From: Nonomuraea coxensis DSM 45129
GTDB lineage: Bacteria > Actinomycetota > Actinomycetes > Streptosporangiales > Streptosporangiaceae
Direction: 5' to 3'
Assembly: GCF_019397265.1 (NCBI RefSeq)
Contig: NZ_CP068985.1
Location: 6,068,001 to 6,132,000, forward strand
Length of the DNA stretch: 64,000 nt
Shown: positions 7,759-16,303 of the stretch, piece after piece
How the letters are laid out: every line of letters begins with the position of its first letter
Numbering within the stretch: the stretch's first letter is position 1
Program-made: the position numbers and the translations under genes
Notes under the pieces: model-generated
What the model saw: only the letters and a program-made list of their open reading frames with translations
Database searches by the model: none
Told to the model about the DNA's origin: nothing

Positions 7759-8829
7759 TCAGGCGGCGGACCGGCCGCCCGCGCGCGCCTTTCCGGCGAG
7801 CAGCGTGATCAGGTAGCAGCCGCCGATCACCGTCGTCACCACGCCCACGGGCAGGGCGACCGGGGCGAGCAGGACCTGCGCGACCACGTCGGCGGCGGAC
7901 AGCAGCACCGCGCCCACCAGCGCCGCCGGGGCGAGCGCGACGCCGGCCGTGCCCGCCAGCAGCCGGCCGATCTGCGGCGCGGCCAGCGCGATGAACATGA
8001 TCGGCCCGGCCGCTGCGGTCACCGTCGCCGTGCAGCCGACGCCGGCCAGCACGAGCAGCAGCCGCAACGGGTTCAGCCGCACGCCGGAGGCGACCGCCTG
8101 CTCGTCGCCGAGCGCCGTCTGCCGCATGGCGGGCGAGAGCGCCGCCGGCAGCAGGGCGAGGGCGGCGATGACGGCGATCGGCACGGCGATCTCGTCCCAG
8201 TCCAGCCCGTTCAGCGAGCCGGAGCTCCATCCGGTGGCGGCGATGGCCACGTCCAGGTCGGCGCGGAGCACGATCCAGGAGTTGAGCGCCGTCAGCATGG
8301 CGTTCACCGCGATCCCGACGACGATCAGGCGCAGGCCGCTCAGCCGCGACCCGAGCGACAGGACGTAGACGGCCGCCGCCGCCAGCAGGCCGCCCACGAC
8401 GGAGCTGCCCGCGAGCGTCGCGGCGCCGCCGCCCAGCACGGTGATCGCGACCAGCGCGCCGGTGTACGCGCCCGCGTCGAGGCCGACGACGTCGGGGCTG
8501 CCGAGCGGGTTGCGCGTGAGGCTCTGGAAGACCGCACCGGACAGGCCGAGCGCCGCGCCGAACACCAGCCCGGCGACGACCCTGGGCAGGCGCCACTCGC
8601 GTACCACGACGACCGAGTCGCCCTGGCCGGCCAGCGCGGCCAGCACCTCGCCGGGGGCGGTCCACGAGCCGCCGCCCAGACAGAGGCCGAGCAGGCCCAC
8701 GCCCATGGCCGCGACCAGCAGCGCGCCGGACACCACCAGCGTCCGGCGGCCGGCACGGAACGACCACGAGCCCATCCGCAGCACGACGGACCGGGTCAGG
8801 ACGGGAGGCGCGGCGGCGGGCCGGCTCAT
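7759..8829 (-). CDS. FecCD-type ferric-siderophore permease
   Basis: A 356-aa polytopic permease of the FecCD (BtuC-like) family, with about ten membrane helices. The hallmark GAVFQSLTRNPLGSPDVVGLDAGA region lies near residue 105. ATG start at 8829 overlaps the stop of the preceding permease by ATGA; a longer frame reaching 8997 is a shadow. It pairs with the next gene as the two membrane halves of an iron-siderophore importer. It ends the operon: no ATPase gene follows. Confidence 0.9.
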   Translation of the reverse strand: MSRPAAAPPVLTRSVVLRMGSWSFRAGRRTLVVSGALLVAAMGVGLLGLCLGGGSWTAPGEVLAALAGQGDSVVVVREWRLPRVVAGLVFGAALGLSGAVFQSLTRNPLGSPDVVGLDAGAYTGALVAITVLGGGAATLAGSSVVGGLLAAAAVYVLSLGSRLSGLRLIVVGIAVNAMLTALNSWIVLRADLDVAIAATGWSSGSLNGLDWDEIAVPIAVIAALALLPAALSPAMRQTALGDEQAVASGVRLNPLRLLLVLAGVGCTATVTAAAGPIMFIALAAPQIGRLLAGTAGVALAPAALVGAVLLSAADVVAQVLLAPVALPVGVVTTVIGGCYLITLLAGKARAGGRSAA

Positions 8830-9860
8830 GCCGCCACCCGCCCGCGCCTGCGTACCGCCCAGATGAGCGCGGGCGCGCCCGCGAAGGCCGTGACCACGGC
8901 CACCGGCACCTCGCCGGTCGGCAGCAGCACCCGCGCGACGACGTCCGAGGCCAGCAGCAGCACCGGCCCCAGCACCATCGTGTACGCCATCAGCCACGGG
9001 ATCGACCCGCCGGCCGGCCGCCTGGCCAGGTGCGGCACCATGAGCCCGAGGAAGGCGATCGGCCCGGCGACCGCGGTGGCCGCCCCGGCGAGCACGGTGA
9101 CCAGCACCAGCACCGCCACCCGGGTGCGCACGACGTTCCCGCCGAGCGAGCGCGCGGCCTCGTCCCCCAGGACGAGCGCGTTGAGCGGCCGGGTCACCAG
9201 GACCGCGCCGACGAGGGCGAGCACGATCGTCGCGGCGGGGAGGGCGAGCGGCGCGTGCTCGTGCCCGGCCAGCGAGCCGATCGACCAGAACCGGTACCGG
9301 TCGAACACGTCCGGCAGCGTCAGGCGCAGGCCGAGCGAGATCCCGGAGAGCACCGCGCTGAGCGCGACGCCGGTCAGCACCAGGCGCAGCGGCTCGGCCG
9401 AGCCGAGCGTGTACACGAGGACGGCGGTCAGCGCCGCGCCGAGCGAGGCCAGCGCGAGCTGTCCCACCTGCCCGCCGGCCAGCCCCAGCAGGCCGCCGAC
9501 GTTGATCGCGAAGCCGGCCCCCGAGGTGACCCCCAGCAGGCCGGGCTCGGCGAGCGGGTTGCGCGTGAGCGTCTGGACCAGCGTGCCCGCGACGCCGAGC
9601 GCCGCGCCGACGCAGACGGCGAGCAGCGTCCGCGGCCCGCGCACGTCGTGCACGATCAGGTACGCCTCTCCGCCGCCGTCCGCGCCGGCGAGCGCCCGCC
9701 AGACGTCGGCGGGCGCGATCGCCCGCGCCCCCACGCAGACGCTCGCGACCAGCGCGGCGAGCAGCAGCAGGACGAAAGCGGCGAGGACGACGGGCCGGCG
9801 CCGCGCCGCGGGCACGGTCCGGCGTCCGGAAGGGTCAGTCCTCAAGCCCCGCGACTCCAC
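8826..9860 (-). CDS. FecCD-type ferric-siderophore permease
   Basis: A 344-aa FecCD permease with the family signature GVAGTLVQTLTRNPLAEPGL near residue 90 and about ten membrane helices. The start is uncertain: the GTG at 9860 overlaps the reductase gene by 26 nt and is kept here; an in-frame GTG about 45 nt further in is an alternative. Partner of the downstream permease; both should bind a FepC/FecE-type ATPase encoded elsewhere. Confidence 0.88.
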   Translation of the reverse strand: MESRGLRTDPSGRRTVPAARRRPVVLAAFVLLLLAALVASVCVGARAIAPADVWRALAGADGGGEAYLIVHDVRGPRTLLAVCVGAALGVAGTLVQTLTRNPLAEPGLLGVTSGAGFAINVGGLLGLAGGQVGQLALASLGAALTAVLVYTLGSAEPLRLVLTGVALSAVLSGISLGLRLTLPDVFDRYRFWSIGSLAGHEHAPLALPAATIVLALVGAVLVTRPLNALVLGDEAARSLGGNVVRTRVAVLVLVTVLAGAATAVAGPIAFLGLMVPHLARRPAGGSIPWLMAYTMVLGPVLLLASDVVARVLLPTGEVPVAVVTAFAGAPALIWAVRRRGRVAA

Positions 9861-10662
9861 GCTTCCAGTAGCCGGTGAACAGCGCGTCCAGCCGCCCGGC
9901 GCTCCAGACGCGCAGCGGCTTGATGTCGCCCGCCTCCCCCGCCGCGAACAGGAACGCCGGCCCCTCCGGCAGCCGCAGCCCGCGCACGGTCTCGGCCAGC
10001 AGCGACCGGCCGCCCTCGCGGACGAGCCAGGTCACCTCCACGCCGGCGCGCTCCGCCAGCGGGTACGCGTGCTCGGCCGGGTCGTCGGTCTCGATCACCA
10101 GGTGCGCGGAGACGCCGGACGGTGACTCCTCCAGCCAGCGGGCGGCCGCGGGCAGCGCGGTGGCGTCCACGGCGAACACGTAGTGCGGGTAGTGGTGCGG
10201 GAACGCCTTGGCCCCGGGCGGGCCGGCGATCGTCACCGGGTCGCCGGGCGCGACGCGGGCCGCCCACGCGGAGGCGACGCCGCCCTCGTGCAGGACGATG
10301 TCCAGGTCCAGCTCGCGCGCCGCCGCGTCGTAGCGGCGCACGGTGTACTTGCGGGTGGGGGACCACGGCTTGGGCCAGTCGAGCTCCAGGCGCTCGTTCG
10401 GCACCGGCGCGCGGACGGTGCCGTCGGGGTCCGGGAAGACGATCTTCACGTGGTCGTCGGCCTGGTAGGTGTGGAAGCCGTCCAGCTCGGGGCCCGCCAG
10501 CGTGAGCCGGAGCATGCGCGGGGTGACGAGCTCGCGCCGGGCGACCGGCACCGTGCGGACGCCGATCGGGTAGCCGATCCTGGTCACGCCGGAGCCGGTC
10601 GCGTGGTGGGCGGCGACCCGGCCGCGCGGGTCGTGGCGCTCGATCTCCACGTGCCGGCTCAC
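9835..10662 (-). CDS. Siderophore-interacting protein (ferric-siderophore reductase)
   Basis: A 275-aa member of the ViuB/SIP family, NAD(P)H- and FAD-dependent reductases that release iron from imported siderophores in the cytoplasm. N-terminal FAD domain includes RKYTVRRYD; the central part has VTIAGPPGAKAFP; the C-terminal SIP domain has FLFAAGEAGDIKPLR. The GTG at 10662 overlaps the stop of the binding-protein gene (GTGA); a much longer open frame upstream is a shadow. Second gene of the siderophore operon. Confidence 0.9.
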   Translation of the reverse strand: MSRHVEIERHDPRGRVAAHHATGSGVTRIGYPIGVRTVPVARRELVTPRMLRLTLAGPELDGFHTYQADDHVKIVFPDPDGTVRAPVPNERLELDWPKPWSPTRKYTVRRYDAAARELDLDIVLHEGGVASAWAARVAPGDPVTIAGPPGAKAFPHHYPHYVFAVDATALPAAARWLEESPSGVSAHLVIETDDPAEHAYPLAERAGVEVTWLVREGGRSLLAETVRGLRLPEGPAFLFAAGEAGDIKPLRVWSAGRLDALFTGYWKRGVAGLED

Positions 10663-11681
10663 TGGGCGAGCAGCGGCGCGAGCGCCTGGTCGATGGCGTC
10701 CAGGGTCTTCATGGCCGAGGCGTACGTGGCCGCCTCGGTGTAGCGGATCGGGAACGCCTTGCCCGCCTTGACCGCGGGCAGGCTCTTCCACAGCTTGGAG
10801 TCGAGCACGTACTGGACGGCCTCGTTCGGCTTGCCGTCGGCCTGCACCGTGTACGTGATCGCGTCCGCCTCGCCGAGGCTCTCGTTCAGCTCCTCGATCG
10901 AGGGGTACTCGGTGACGTCCGCGGCGTTGCCGCCCTTCTTCTTGACCTCGCCGTAGTAGCTGACGCCGATGTCCGTGGCGATGTTGGTGCCCCAGGAGCC
11001 GGCGAACTCGCGCTGGAACGTTCCGCCCGCGATCTCGCCGTACGCGCCGACGTGGCCGAACTTCAGGCTCGACAGCGCGTCCTTGTACTTGGCGGCCAGC
11101 TCGCCGGCCTTCTTCTCGTAGGCGGCCTTGGCCTCCCCGAAGTTCACGGAGCGGCCGGCGGCGTCGCTCTGGCGCTGGGACAGCTCGCGCCACGCCGACG
11201 GGACGGTGGGGCCGATGGCGACGACGGGCGCGATGGACTTCAGCCGATCCATGTCCAGGTCGGCCATGGCGGGGGCGGGGACGCCGATGACGATGAGGTC
11301 GGGCTTGGCCTTGGCGATGGCCTCGTAGTTGGTCTCCGCCGCGGTCTCTCCGGCGATCTTCTCCAGCCGGTCGTAGGTGGCCCGGTCCTCGTCCGACATC
11401 ATGGGCAGGCCGCGCCGCCAGGAGGAGATGCCGACCAGCGCGGCGTCGGCCTCGATGAGGGAGGGCACCGCGTAGCCCGTGGCGACGACCCGCTTGGGGT
11501 CGGCCGGGATGGTGACCTCGCCGTTGTCGGCGGCGAACACGCGCGTGGCCGCGGCGCTCTGGTCGGCGCCGGCGCCGGTGGACGCCTGCTGCCCGGCGGA
11601 GCCGGTCGAGCCGCAGCCGGCCGTCATCGCGAGCGTGAGTACGAGAGCTCCGGCGGCGCGCCGGAGGTGGACGTGGTGCAT
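10659..11681 (-). CDS. Siderophore-binding lipoprotein of an ABC importer
   Basis: A 340-aa FecB/FhuD-like periplasmic-binding protein. Signal peptide with lipobox LAMTAGC, so C23 is the likely lipidation site. The middle carries VVATGYAVPSLIEADAALVG and KPDLIVIGV, typical of type III iron-chelate binding proteins. First gene of the operon binding protein, reductase, permease, permease. Its upstream region carries an IdeR/DmdR iron box, so expression should fall when iron is plentiful. Confidence 0.9.
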   Translation of the reverse strand: MHHVHLRRAAGALVLTLAMTAGCGSTGSAGQQASTGAGADQSAAATRVFAADNGEVTIPADPKRVVATGYAVPSLIEADAALVGISSWRRGLPMMSDEDRATYDRLEKIAGETAAETNYEAIAKAKPDLIVIGVPAPAMADLDMDRLKSIAPVVAIGPTVPSAWRELSQRQSDAAGRSVNFGEAKAAYEKKAGELAAKYKDALSSLKFGHVGAYGEIAGGTFQREFAGSWGTNIATDIGVSYYGEVKKKGGNAADVTEYPSIEELNESLGEADAITYTVQADGKPNEAVQYVLDSKLWKSLPAVKAGKAFPIRYTEAATYASAMKTLDAIDQALAPLLAQ

Positions 11682-11704
11682 GGGGTTCCTTCACCTACTA
11701 GAGA

Positions 11705-11723
11705 TGAGGTTAGGCTACCCTTA
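11705..11723. promoter_or_regulatory. IdeR/DmdR iron box
   Basis: TGAGGTTAGGCTACCCTTA matches 16 of 19 bases of the actinobacterial iron-regulator consensus TTAGGTTAGGCTAACCTAA. It lies 23 bp upstream of the binding-protein start (minus strand) and 36 bp upstream of the AraC start (plus strand), so it can control both. Confidence 0.85.
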
Positions 11724-11759
11724 CTCCCGTTCCCCTTGATGTCTCTGAGAGGCCAACCG

Positions 11760-12590
11760 ATGTCGCCGAGACGCCAATCCGTGACCCTCGCCGACCCCGT
11801 GGGCACGGACCCGCTGTGGTGCGAGGAGTACGGCTACGGCCTCGGCCGGCCGGACGGCATCCTCGTGCTCAAGTACCGCTCCGCGGCCGTGCTGGAGTTC
11901 AGCGAGGGCCGCCAGGACTTCCTGCACCAGCTCTACTGGTCCTCCGACGGCATGCTGGCGACCAGGTACGGGTCCCGCACGCAGTTCGTCGGGCCGCGCG
12001 AGGCGTTCTGGGCGCACCGGGCCGTCACCCACGAGGTACGCGCCGCCGACCGCCAGAGCGTCTACCGGATCTGCCTCCGGGAGGTCCCGGAAGGGCTCGT
12101 GGGCCTGCGGGCCGGCGCGGTCTCCGTGGACCCGGAGGCGGCGCGGCTCATCGAGGCCGTCTGCCGGCCGGGACACGACGAGGACGCGGCGCTCGCCGCC
12201 CGCACCCGCATCATGGCCGGGCTCGGCCCGGGCGCCGCCGACTTCGTCGGCCACCACGCCACCGGCACGGGCTTCGCGCTCGCCGTGGCGCGGGCGCTCT
12301 CCCACGACCCCGGTGACGAGGCCGGGCTCGCCGAGTGGGCCGAACGGCTGCACATCAGCGTGAAGACGCTGCAGCGGGACTTCGAGCGGGAGTTCGGGAT
12401 GCCGTACTCGAAGGTGCGCACCAAGCTGCGGCTCAGCACCTCGCGGGTGCTGCTGGAGACCCGGCCGGTCGCCGAGGTGGCGCACCGCGTGGGCTACTCC
12501 AGCCCGTCGGCGTTCATCTCGGCCTTCACCAAGGAGTACGGCTGCACGCCTGGCCGCTACGCGGACCGCCGCGCCGCCGCGGACGCCTGA
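11760..12590 (+). CDS. AraC-family regulator, probably of siderophore uptake
   Basis: A 276-aa regulator. The C-terminal 100 residues hold the two AraC helix-turn-helix motifs (LAEWAERLHISVKTLQRDF and VAEVAHRVGYSSPSAFISAF). The N-terminal 160 residues are a cupin-like sensing domain. I chose the ATG at 11760, with GAGAGG 7 nt upstream; an ATG at 11739 has no ribosome site. Divergent from the siderophore operon and sharing its iron box, it may act as a siderophore-sensing activator (inference). Confidence 0.85.
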   Translation: MSPRRQSVTLADPVGTDPLWCEEYGYGLGRPDGILVLKYRSAAVLEFSEGRQDFLHQLYWSSDGMLATRYGSRTQFVGPREAFWAHRAVTHEVRAADRQSVYRICLREVPEGLVGLRAGAVSVDPEAARLIEAVCRPGHDEDAALAARTRIMAGLGPGAADFVGHHATGTGFALAVARALSHDPGDEAGLAEWAERLHISVKTLQRDFEREFGMPYSKVRTKLRLSTSRVLLETRPVAEVAHRVGYSSPSAFISAFTKEYGCTPGRYADRRAAADA

Positions 12591-12706
12591 CCCCGCATCG
12601 TGAAATCCCCGTCAAACGACCGCGAAATAGCGACATATGCGACATTTTGCCCCGTTATGCGAGCTAGCGTCGTAATGAGCGGATCACACCGGCGGAGGGA
12701 GGAACC

Positions 12707-12832
12707 ATGTCCAGGTACGGGTTCCGCGAAGGCGGAGGCTGCTGCCGGCGCCGTTGGTGCCGCCGTCGCTGCCGTCATCGCAGACGGTGGTGGGGCGGCC
12801 CCTGGGGAGACGACTGGGATTGGTGGTGGTGA
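12707..12832 (+). CDS. 41-aa Cys/Arg/Trp-rich small protein, unknown
   Basis: Short ORF with a strong ribosome site (GGAGGGAGGAACC before ATG). The peptide has three zones: a start MSRYGFREGGG; an Arg-rich middle with four Cys (C12, C13, C18, C22), and eleven Arg between 14 and 27; and a Trp-rich acidic tail (WWGGPWGDDWDWWW) that ends the protein. Nine of 41 residues are Trp. Coding bias is moderate. I do not recognise it. A zinc-binding or DNA/RNA-binding small protein, or a modified-peptide precursor, are possibilities; no modifying enzyme is adjacent. An AT-rich upstream stretch (12600-12690) could hold the promoter. Confidence 0.6.
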   Translation: MSRYGFREGGGCCRRRWCRRRCRHRRRWWGGPWGDDWDWWW

Positions 12833-13064
12833 GCCAGTCCTCCGGCGAGAGCAGCCGGTGAAGACGGCGGATCACGACGGCATCGCGACGATCGCGCCCG
12901 TATCGGCATCCGGTATCGGCTCCGGTCGTCGCCCGGCATCACGGCCGATTTCCGTCCACACTCGGCCGTGGTCCGGCCAGGCCGCCGTGATCCGTCCCTC
13001 CTGACCATGCCCGATCGGTCCGTACGGCTGCGCCTGATCTCCGTGGACCGTCAAGGTGGGGGTC

Positions 13065-13217
13065 ATGCACGACGACCCTCCGCCGTCCACCGGCGACATC
13101 CCTCCCGGGCCCGGGCAACCGGACGACACACCGGCCCCCGAACCCGACCCCGACACCGAACCCCTCCACGTACGCGACCTGTTCACCTGGTGCGAGTCGG
13201 ACCCGCCGGGCCGCTGA
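13065..13217 (+). CDS. 50-aa acidic Pro-rich small protein, unknown
   Basis: ATG preceded by AAGGTGGGGGTC. The first 33 residues are a Pro/Asp/Glu-rich, low-complexity stretch; the C-terminal 17 residues (LHVRDLFTWCESDPPGR) look structured and contain one Cys. Third codon positions are almost all G or C, which supports real coding. It converges on the exporter gene, with 15 bp between the two stops. No function can be assigned. Confidence 0.55.
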   Translation: MHDDPPPSTGDIPPGPGQPDDTPAPEPDPDTEPLHVRDLFTWCESDPPGR

Positions 13218-13232
13218 GCAAGCCGGCCCGCC

Positions 13233-14777
13233 TCACACGGCGTGCACCGCACGGGCTTCCTCGGAACTTTCCGCGTCCTCCGTACGGGCGGGAAGCAGCA
13301 GGGCGGTGCCGACCACGGCCACCGACAGCACCGCGCCGATGACGAACGCCAGCCGCATCCCGCCGAGGTCGGCCAGTGCCTCGGTGACCCCCGCCGCCCG
13401 CAGCGCGTCGGACCGCGCGCTCATCACGGTGATCACCAGCGCGGTGCCGAACGCCGCCGCGACCTGCTGCAGCGTGCTCAGGATCGAGCTGCCGTGGGAG
13501 TAGAGCCGGGGCGGCACCGCCCCGAGCGCGAGGGTGAACACGGGGGTGAAGGTGGCGGCGAGGCTGACCATGAGCAGCGCGTGCAGGACGAGGATCTGCC
13601 AGTAGGGCATGGTCATCGACACCTGCGTGAACCCGGCGAGCGTGAGCATGATCCCGATCGAGCCCGGGACGACCAGCACCCGGCCGCCGAACCGGTCGAA
13701 CAGCCGCCCCACGGTCGGGCCGAGCAGCCCCATCGCGAGCCCGCCCGGCATCACCAGCAGCCCGGTCTCCAGGGCGTTGAGCCCGCGCAGGCTCTGCAGG
13801 TAGAGGGGCAGCAGGATCATCGAGCCGAGCATCGCCATGAAGGCGACCGACATCAGGATCAGCGCGACGGTGTAGGTGCGCCTGCGCAGGGTGCGCAGGT
13901 CCAGCAGCGGCACGCCGTGCTTCTGCAGCCACAGCTGGCGGACGACGAAGACGGCGATGGTGACCAGCCCGGCCACCACGATCGCCGCGGCGAGGACGGA
14001 GTCGCCGCCCTCGAACCGGCTGAGACCGTAGACCAGGCCGCCGAACCCGGCGGCGGCGGTGACCACGCTGAACCAGTCGATGCTGCCCGCCTCGATCTCG
14101 CCGACGTCCTGGAGCCGCTTCAGCCCACCCCAGGTGATGACGGCGGCGATGGGGAGCACCACGGCGAACAGCAGCCGCCATGACCCGAGCTGCAGGATCA
14201 CCCCGGAGACGGCCGGCCCCATGGCGGGCGCGACCGACATCGCCAGGCTGACGTTGCCCATCACCCGGCCCCGGTCCTCCTCCGGCACCACCCGCATCAG
14301 CGTGGTCATCAGCAGCGGCATCATCACGGCCGTGCCCGCCGCCTGGACGATGCGGGCGGCCAGCAGCACCTCGAACGTCGGCGCGACGGCGGCCAGCGCC
14401 GTGCCGGCCAGGAACAGGCCCATCGCGGTGGCGTAGGCGTGGCGGGTGCTGACCCGCTGCAGGAACCAGCCGGTGGCCGGGATCACCGCGGCCATGGTGA
14501 GCATGAAGGCGGTGGAGAGCCACTGCGCGGTCTGCTCGGTGATGGCCAGCGCCGTCATCAGCTCGGGGATCGCGTTGATCATGATGGTCTCGTTGAGCAC
14601 GACCACGAACGTGGCGAGCACCAGCAGCCAGATCACGGCCGGCGTGCGACCGGCGGCGGGCCTGGCAGGAGAGTGGGGCTGTCGGCCGGACACGGCACCT
14701 CGTTCGGGGTCGTCGGACGGAACGCGCTCACGGCCGTCGTCGCGGCCCTCGATCGCACAGGCTGAAGTCTTTGTCAT
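13233..14777 (-). CDS. MFS drug exporter, DHA2 (EmrB/QacA) family
   Basis: A 514-aa transporter with about 14 membrane helices, a length and topology typical of the DHA2 drug:H+ antiporters. The first helix carries VVVLNETIMINAIPELM (motif D1-like) and the region AARIVQAAGTAVMMPL is motif C-like. Start uncertain: ATG at 14777 is used; GTG at 14798 and a GTG near 14695 are alternatives, none with a strong ribosome site. It lies next to a macrolide-type glycosyltransferase and could export the same class of compound (inference). Confidence 0.85.
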   Translation of the reverse strand: MTKTSACAIEGRDDGRERVPSDDPERGAVSGRQPHSPARPAAGRTPAVIWLLVLATFVVVLNETIMINAIPELMTALAITEQTAQWLSTAFMLTMAAVIPATGWFLQRVSTRHAYATAMGLFLAGTALAAVAPTFEVLLAARIVQAAGTAVMMPLLMTTLMRVVPEEDRGRVMGNVSLAMSVAPAMGPAVSGVILQLGSWRLLFAVVLPIAAVITWGGLKRLQDVGEIEAGSIDWFSVVTAAAGFGGLVYGLSRFEGGDSVLAAAIVVAGLVTIAVFVVRQLWLQKHGVPLLDLRTLRRRTYTVALILMSVAFMAMLGSMILLPLYLQSLRGLNALETGLLVMPGGLAMGLLGPTVGRLFDRFGGRVLVVPGSIGIMLTLAGFTQVSMTMPYWQILVLHALLMVSLAATFTPVFTLALGAVPPRLYSHGSSILSTLQQVAAAFGTALVITVMSARSDALRAAGVTEALADLGGMRLAFVIGAVLSVAVVGTALLLPARTEDAESSEEARAVHAV

Positions 14778-14807
14778 GCCCACAATGACAGCCGCCACCG
14801 ACAGAAC

Positions 14808-15995
14808 TCATCGGTCGCGGCCCGGCCCGCCCAGCACGCCTTCGAGAAGGTCGGCGGCGCGGGTGGTGCCGCCCTCGGCCCGCGCCTCGGCCTGGAGCCG
14901 CGCCGAGCGCCGCCTGACGCCGGGGTCGGAGACGAGCTCCAGCAGGGCGGCGCGGAGGGCCTCGGCGGTGGCGTCCCCGGTGTCGATCCGGCGGGCGACG
15001 CCGAGCTCCACGAGCCGGTCGGCGTTCTGGAACTGCTCGGCGCCCTGCGGCACGGCGATCATCGGCACGCCCGCCAGCAGCCCTTCTGCGCAGCCGCCCA
15101 TCCCCGCGTGGGTGACGAACGCGTCCGCCTGGTCCAGGATCGCCCGCTGCGGCACCCACGGGTGGACCTCGACGTTGGCGGGGACGTCGCCCAGCTCGGC
15201 CGGGTCGGTGTGGCGGCCGATCTGCAGGACGACGTGCCAGCCCGGCAGGTCGCCGAAGGCGGCCAGGCACCGGCGGTAGAACTCGGGCCGGCGGGTGTAG
15301 GCCGAGCCGAGGGAGATCAGCAGCACGTTGGCGGCGCCGGCGGGGCGGCTCCACGCGTCCTTGTCCGCGCTCAGGTCGAAGCAGGGGCCGACGAAGGTCA
15401 CCCGGCCGGGGTCGACCCGGTCGGCGTGCGGCTGCATGGCGCGCGGGATGAGGGCGAGGGCCCGCTCGGGGCGGCCGGAGAAGGCGTCCACGTCGGTGAT
15501 GGTCGCGCCGCAGCCGGCCAGCCAGGCGGCGAACCTCTCCCGGTAGGCGGCGGCGCCCGGCAGCGCCCAGATGTGCGCGGCCACCTCCTCGTCGTAGCCG
15601 TCCCAGCCCACGATCGTCGGCGAGAGCTGCACGAGGGGGCGGCCCTGCGCCTCGGCGAGGGCGCGGGCGGCGTAGGCGCCGATGTCGTACAGGTAGAGGT
15701 CGGCGGGGTCGTCGTCGTAGGCGGCGCGGAGCTGCGGCAGGGCCTGGACGGCGTCGTCCAGGAAGAGGCTCATCGCGGCGATGGGGTCGTCGGGCCAGAG
15801 GTTGTCGGCGACCGGCAGCGTGGACGTGCACGGCACCAGCTCCGCGCCGGCGCCGGTGACCAGGTCGCCGACCGCCGGGTCGTTGGCGTAGGTCACCCGG
15901 TGACCGCGGGCGGCGAGCTCGCGGACGACCTCCAGGCTCGGCAGGATGTGGCTGACGGCGGGAATGCCGATCATGGCGATGTGGGCGCGGTCCAT
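14808..15995 (-). CDS. Macrolide-type glycosyltransferase (GT1, MGT family)
   Basis: A 395-aa GT-B enzyme resembling OleD/Mgt, which inactivate macrolides by glucosylation from UDP-glucose. H16 (in IPAVSHILPS) fits the catalytic base of the family; the donor site reads VTHAGMGGCAEGLLAGVP with EQFQNADR after it. ATG at 15995 has AAGGA 7 nt upstream. The same frame is open for a further 91 codons upstream, through the Vat-like remnant, so a 486-aa fusion is formally possible. No macrolide cluster is nearby, so self-resistance or general detoxification is more likely than biosynthesis. Confidence 0.85.
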   Translation of the reverse strand: MDRAHIAMIGIPAVSHILPSLEVVRELAARGHRVTYANDPAVGDLVTGAGAELVPCTSTLPVADNLWPDDPIAAMSLFLDDAVQALPQLRAAYDDDPADLYLYDIGAYAARALAEAQGRPLVQLSPTIVGWDGYDEEVAAHIWALPGAAAYRERFAAWLAGCGATITDVDAFSGRPERALALIPRAMQPHADRVDPGRVTFVGPCFDLSADKDAWSRPAGAANVLLISLGSAYTRRPEFYRRCLAAFGDLPGWHVVLQIGRHTDPAELGDVPANVEVHPWVPQRAILDQADAFVTHAGMGGCAEGLLAGVPMIAVPQGAEQFQNADRLVELGVARRIDTGDATAEALRAALLELVSDPGVRRRSARLQAEARAEGGTTRAADLLEGVLGGPGRDR

Positions 15996-16073
15996 ACGGG
16001 GATCCTTCGATGAGGCTGCGAGGGTGGTGGCGGCGGTGGTGGCGGTCAGGGGCGCGGGGCGTCCGGCGCGGGG

Positions 16074-16253
16074 CCCGTAGTGGTAGAGCACGTTGCGGGT
16101 CTCGAACGCGGTCGGGTCGTCGGGGTCGTCGTAGTACGAGAACTCCCCCACCTCGATCAGCGGGGACGTCACCAGCGGCCGGAGCAGCACCACCCGCGGC
16201 TGCCCCGGCATGGGATGCAGGACGTCGGGGTCGGCGGGGACGAGCGGTTGCAT
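16074..16253 (-). pseudogene. N-terminal remnant of a Vat-type acetyltransferase gene
   Basis: Sixty codons from ATG 16253 (AAGGAA upstream) that align by eye with the start of virginiamycin/streptogramin A acetyltransferases. PGQPRVVLLRPL matches the usual opening, followed by VGEFSYYDDPDDPTAFETRN and VLYHYG. Where the hexapeptide-repeat catalytic domain should begin, the sequence turns into a low-complexity Ala/Thr stretch and then into the glycosyltransferase gene in the same frame. The catalytic part is gone, so no acetyltransferase activity is expected. It keeps its promoter and start, so it may now act as a leader for the glycosyltransferase. Confidence 0.7.
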
Positions 16254-16303
16254 CGGCCGTTCCTTCACTACTAATGCGACAACTTATACATTAAGATCGT
16301 GTC
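16254..16303. promoter_or_regulatory. Divergent promoter, resistance genes / TetR
   Basis: AT-rich 50-bp gap. On the plus strand TAAGAT (16292-16297) is a good -10 placed about 7 nt before the ATG at 16304, so the TetR mRNA would be leaderless. CTTATACATTAAG (CTTA/TAAG arms) and GACA...TGTC pairs lie here and could be the TetR operator. Confidence 0.45.

Noticed and set aside
12833..13064. Possible extra small ORF (48 codons from a GTG near 12858) between the two small ORFs.
   Set aside because: Third-position bias is poor and the ribosome site weak; not supported.
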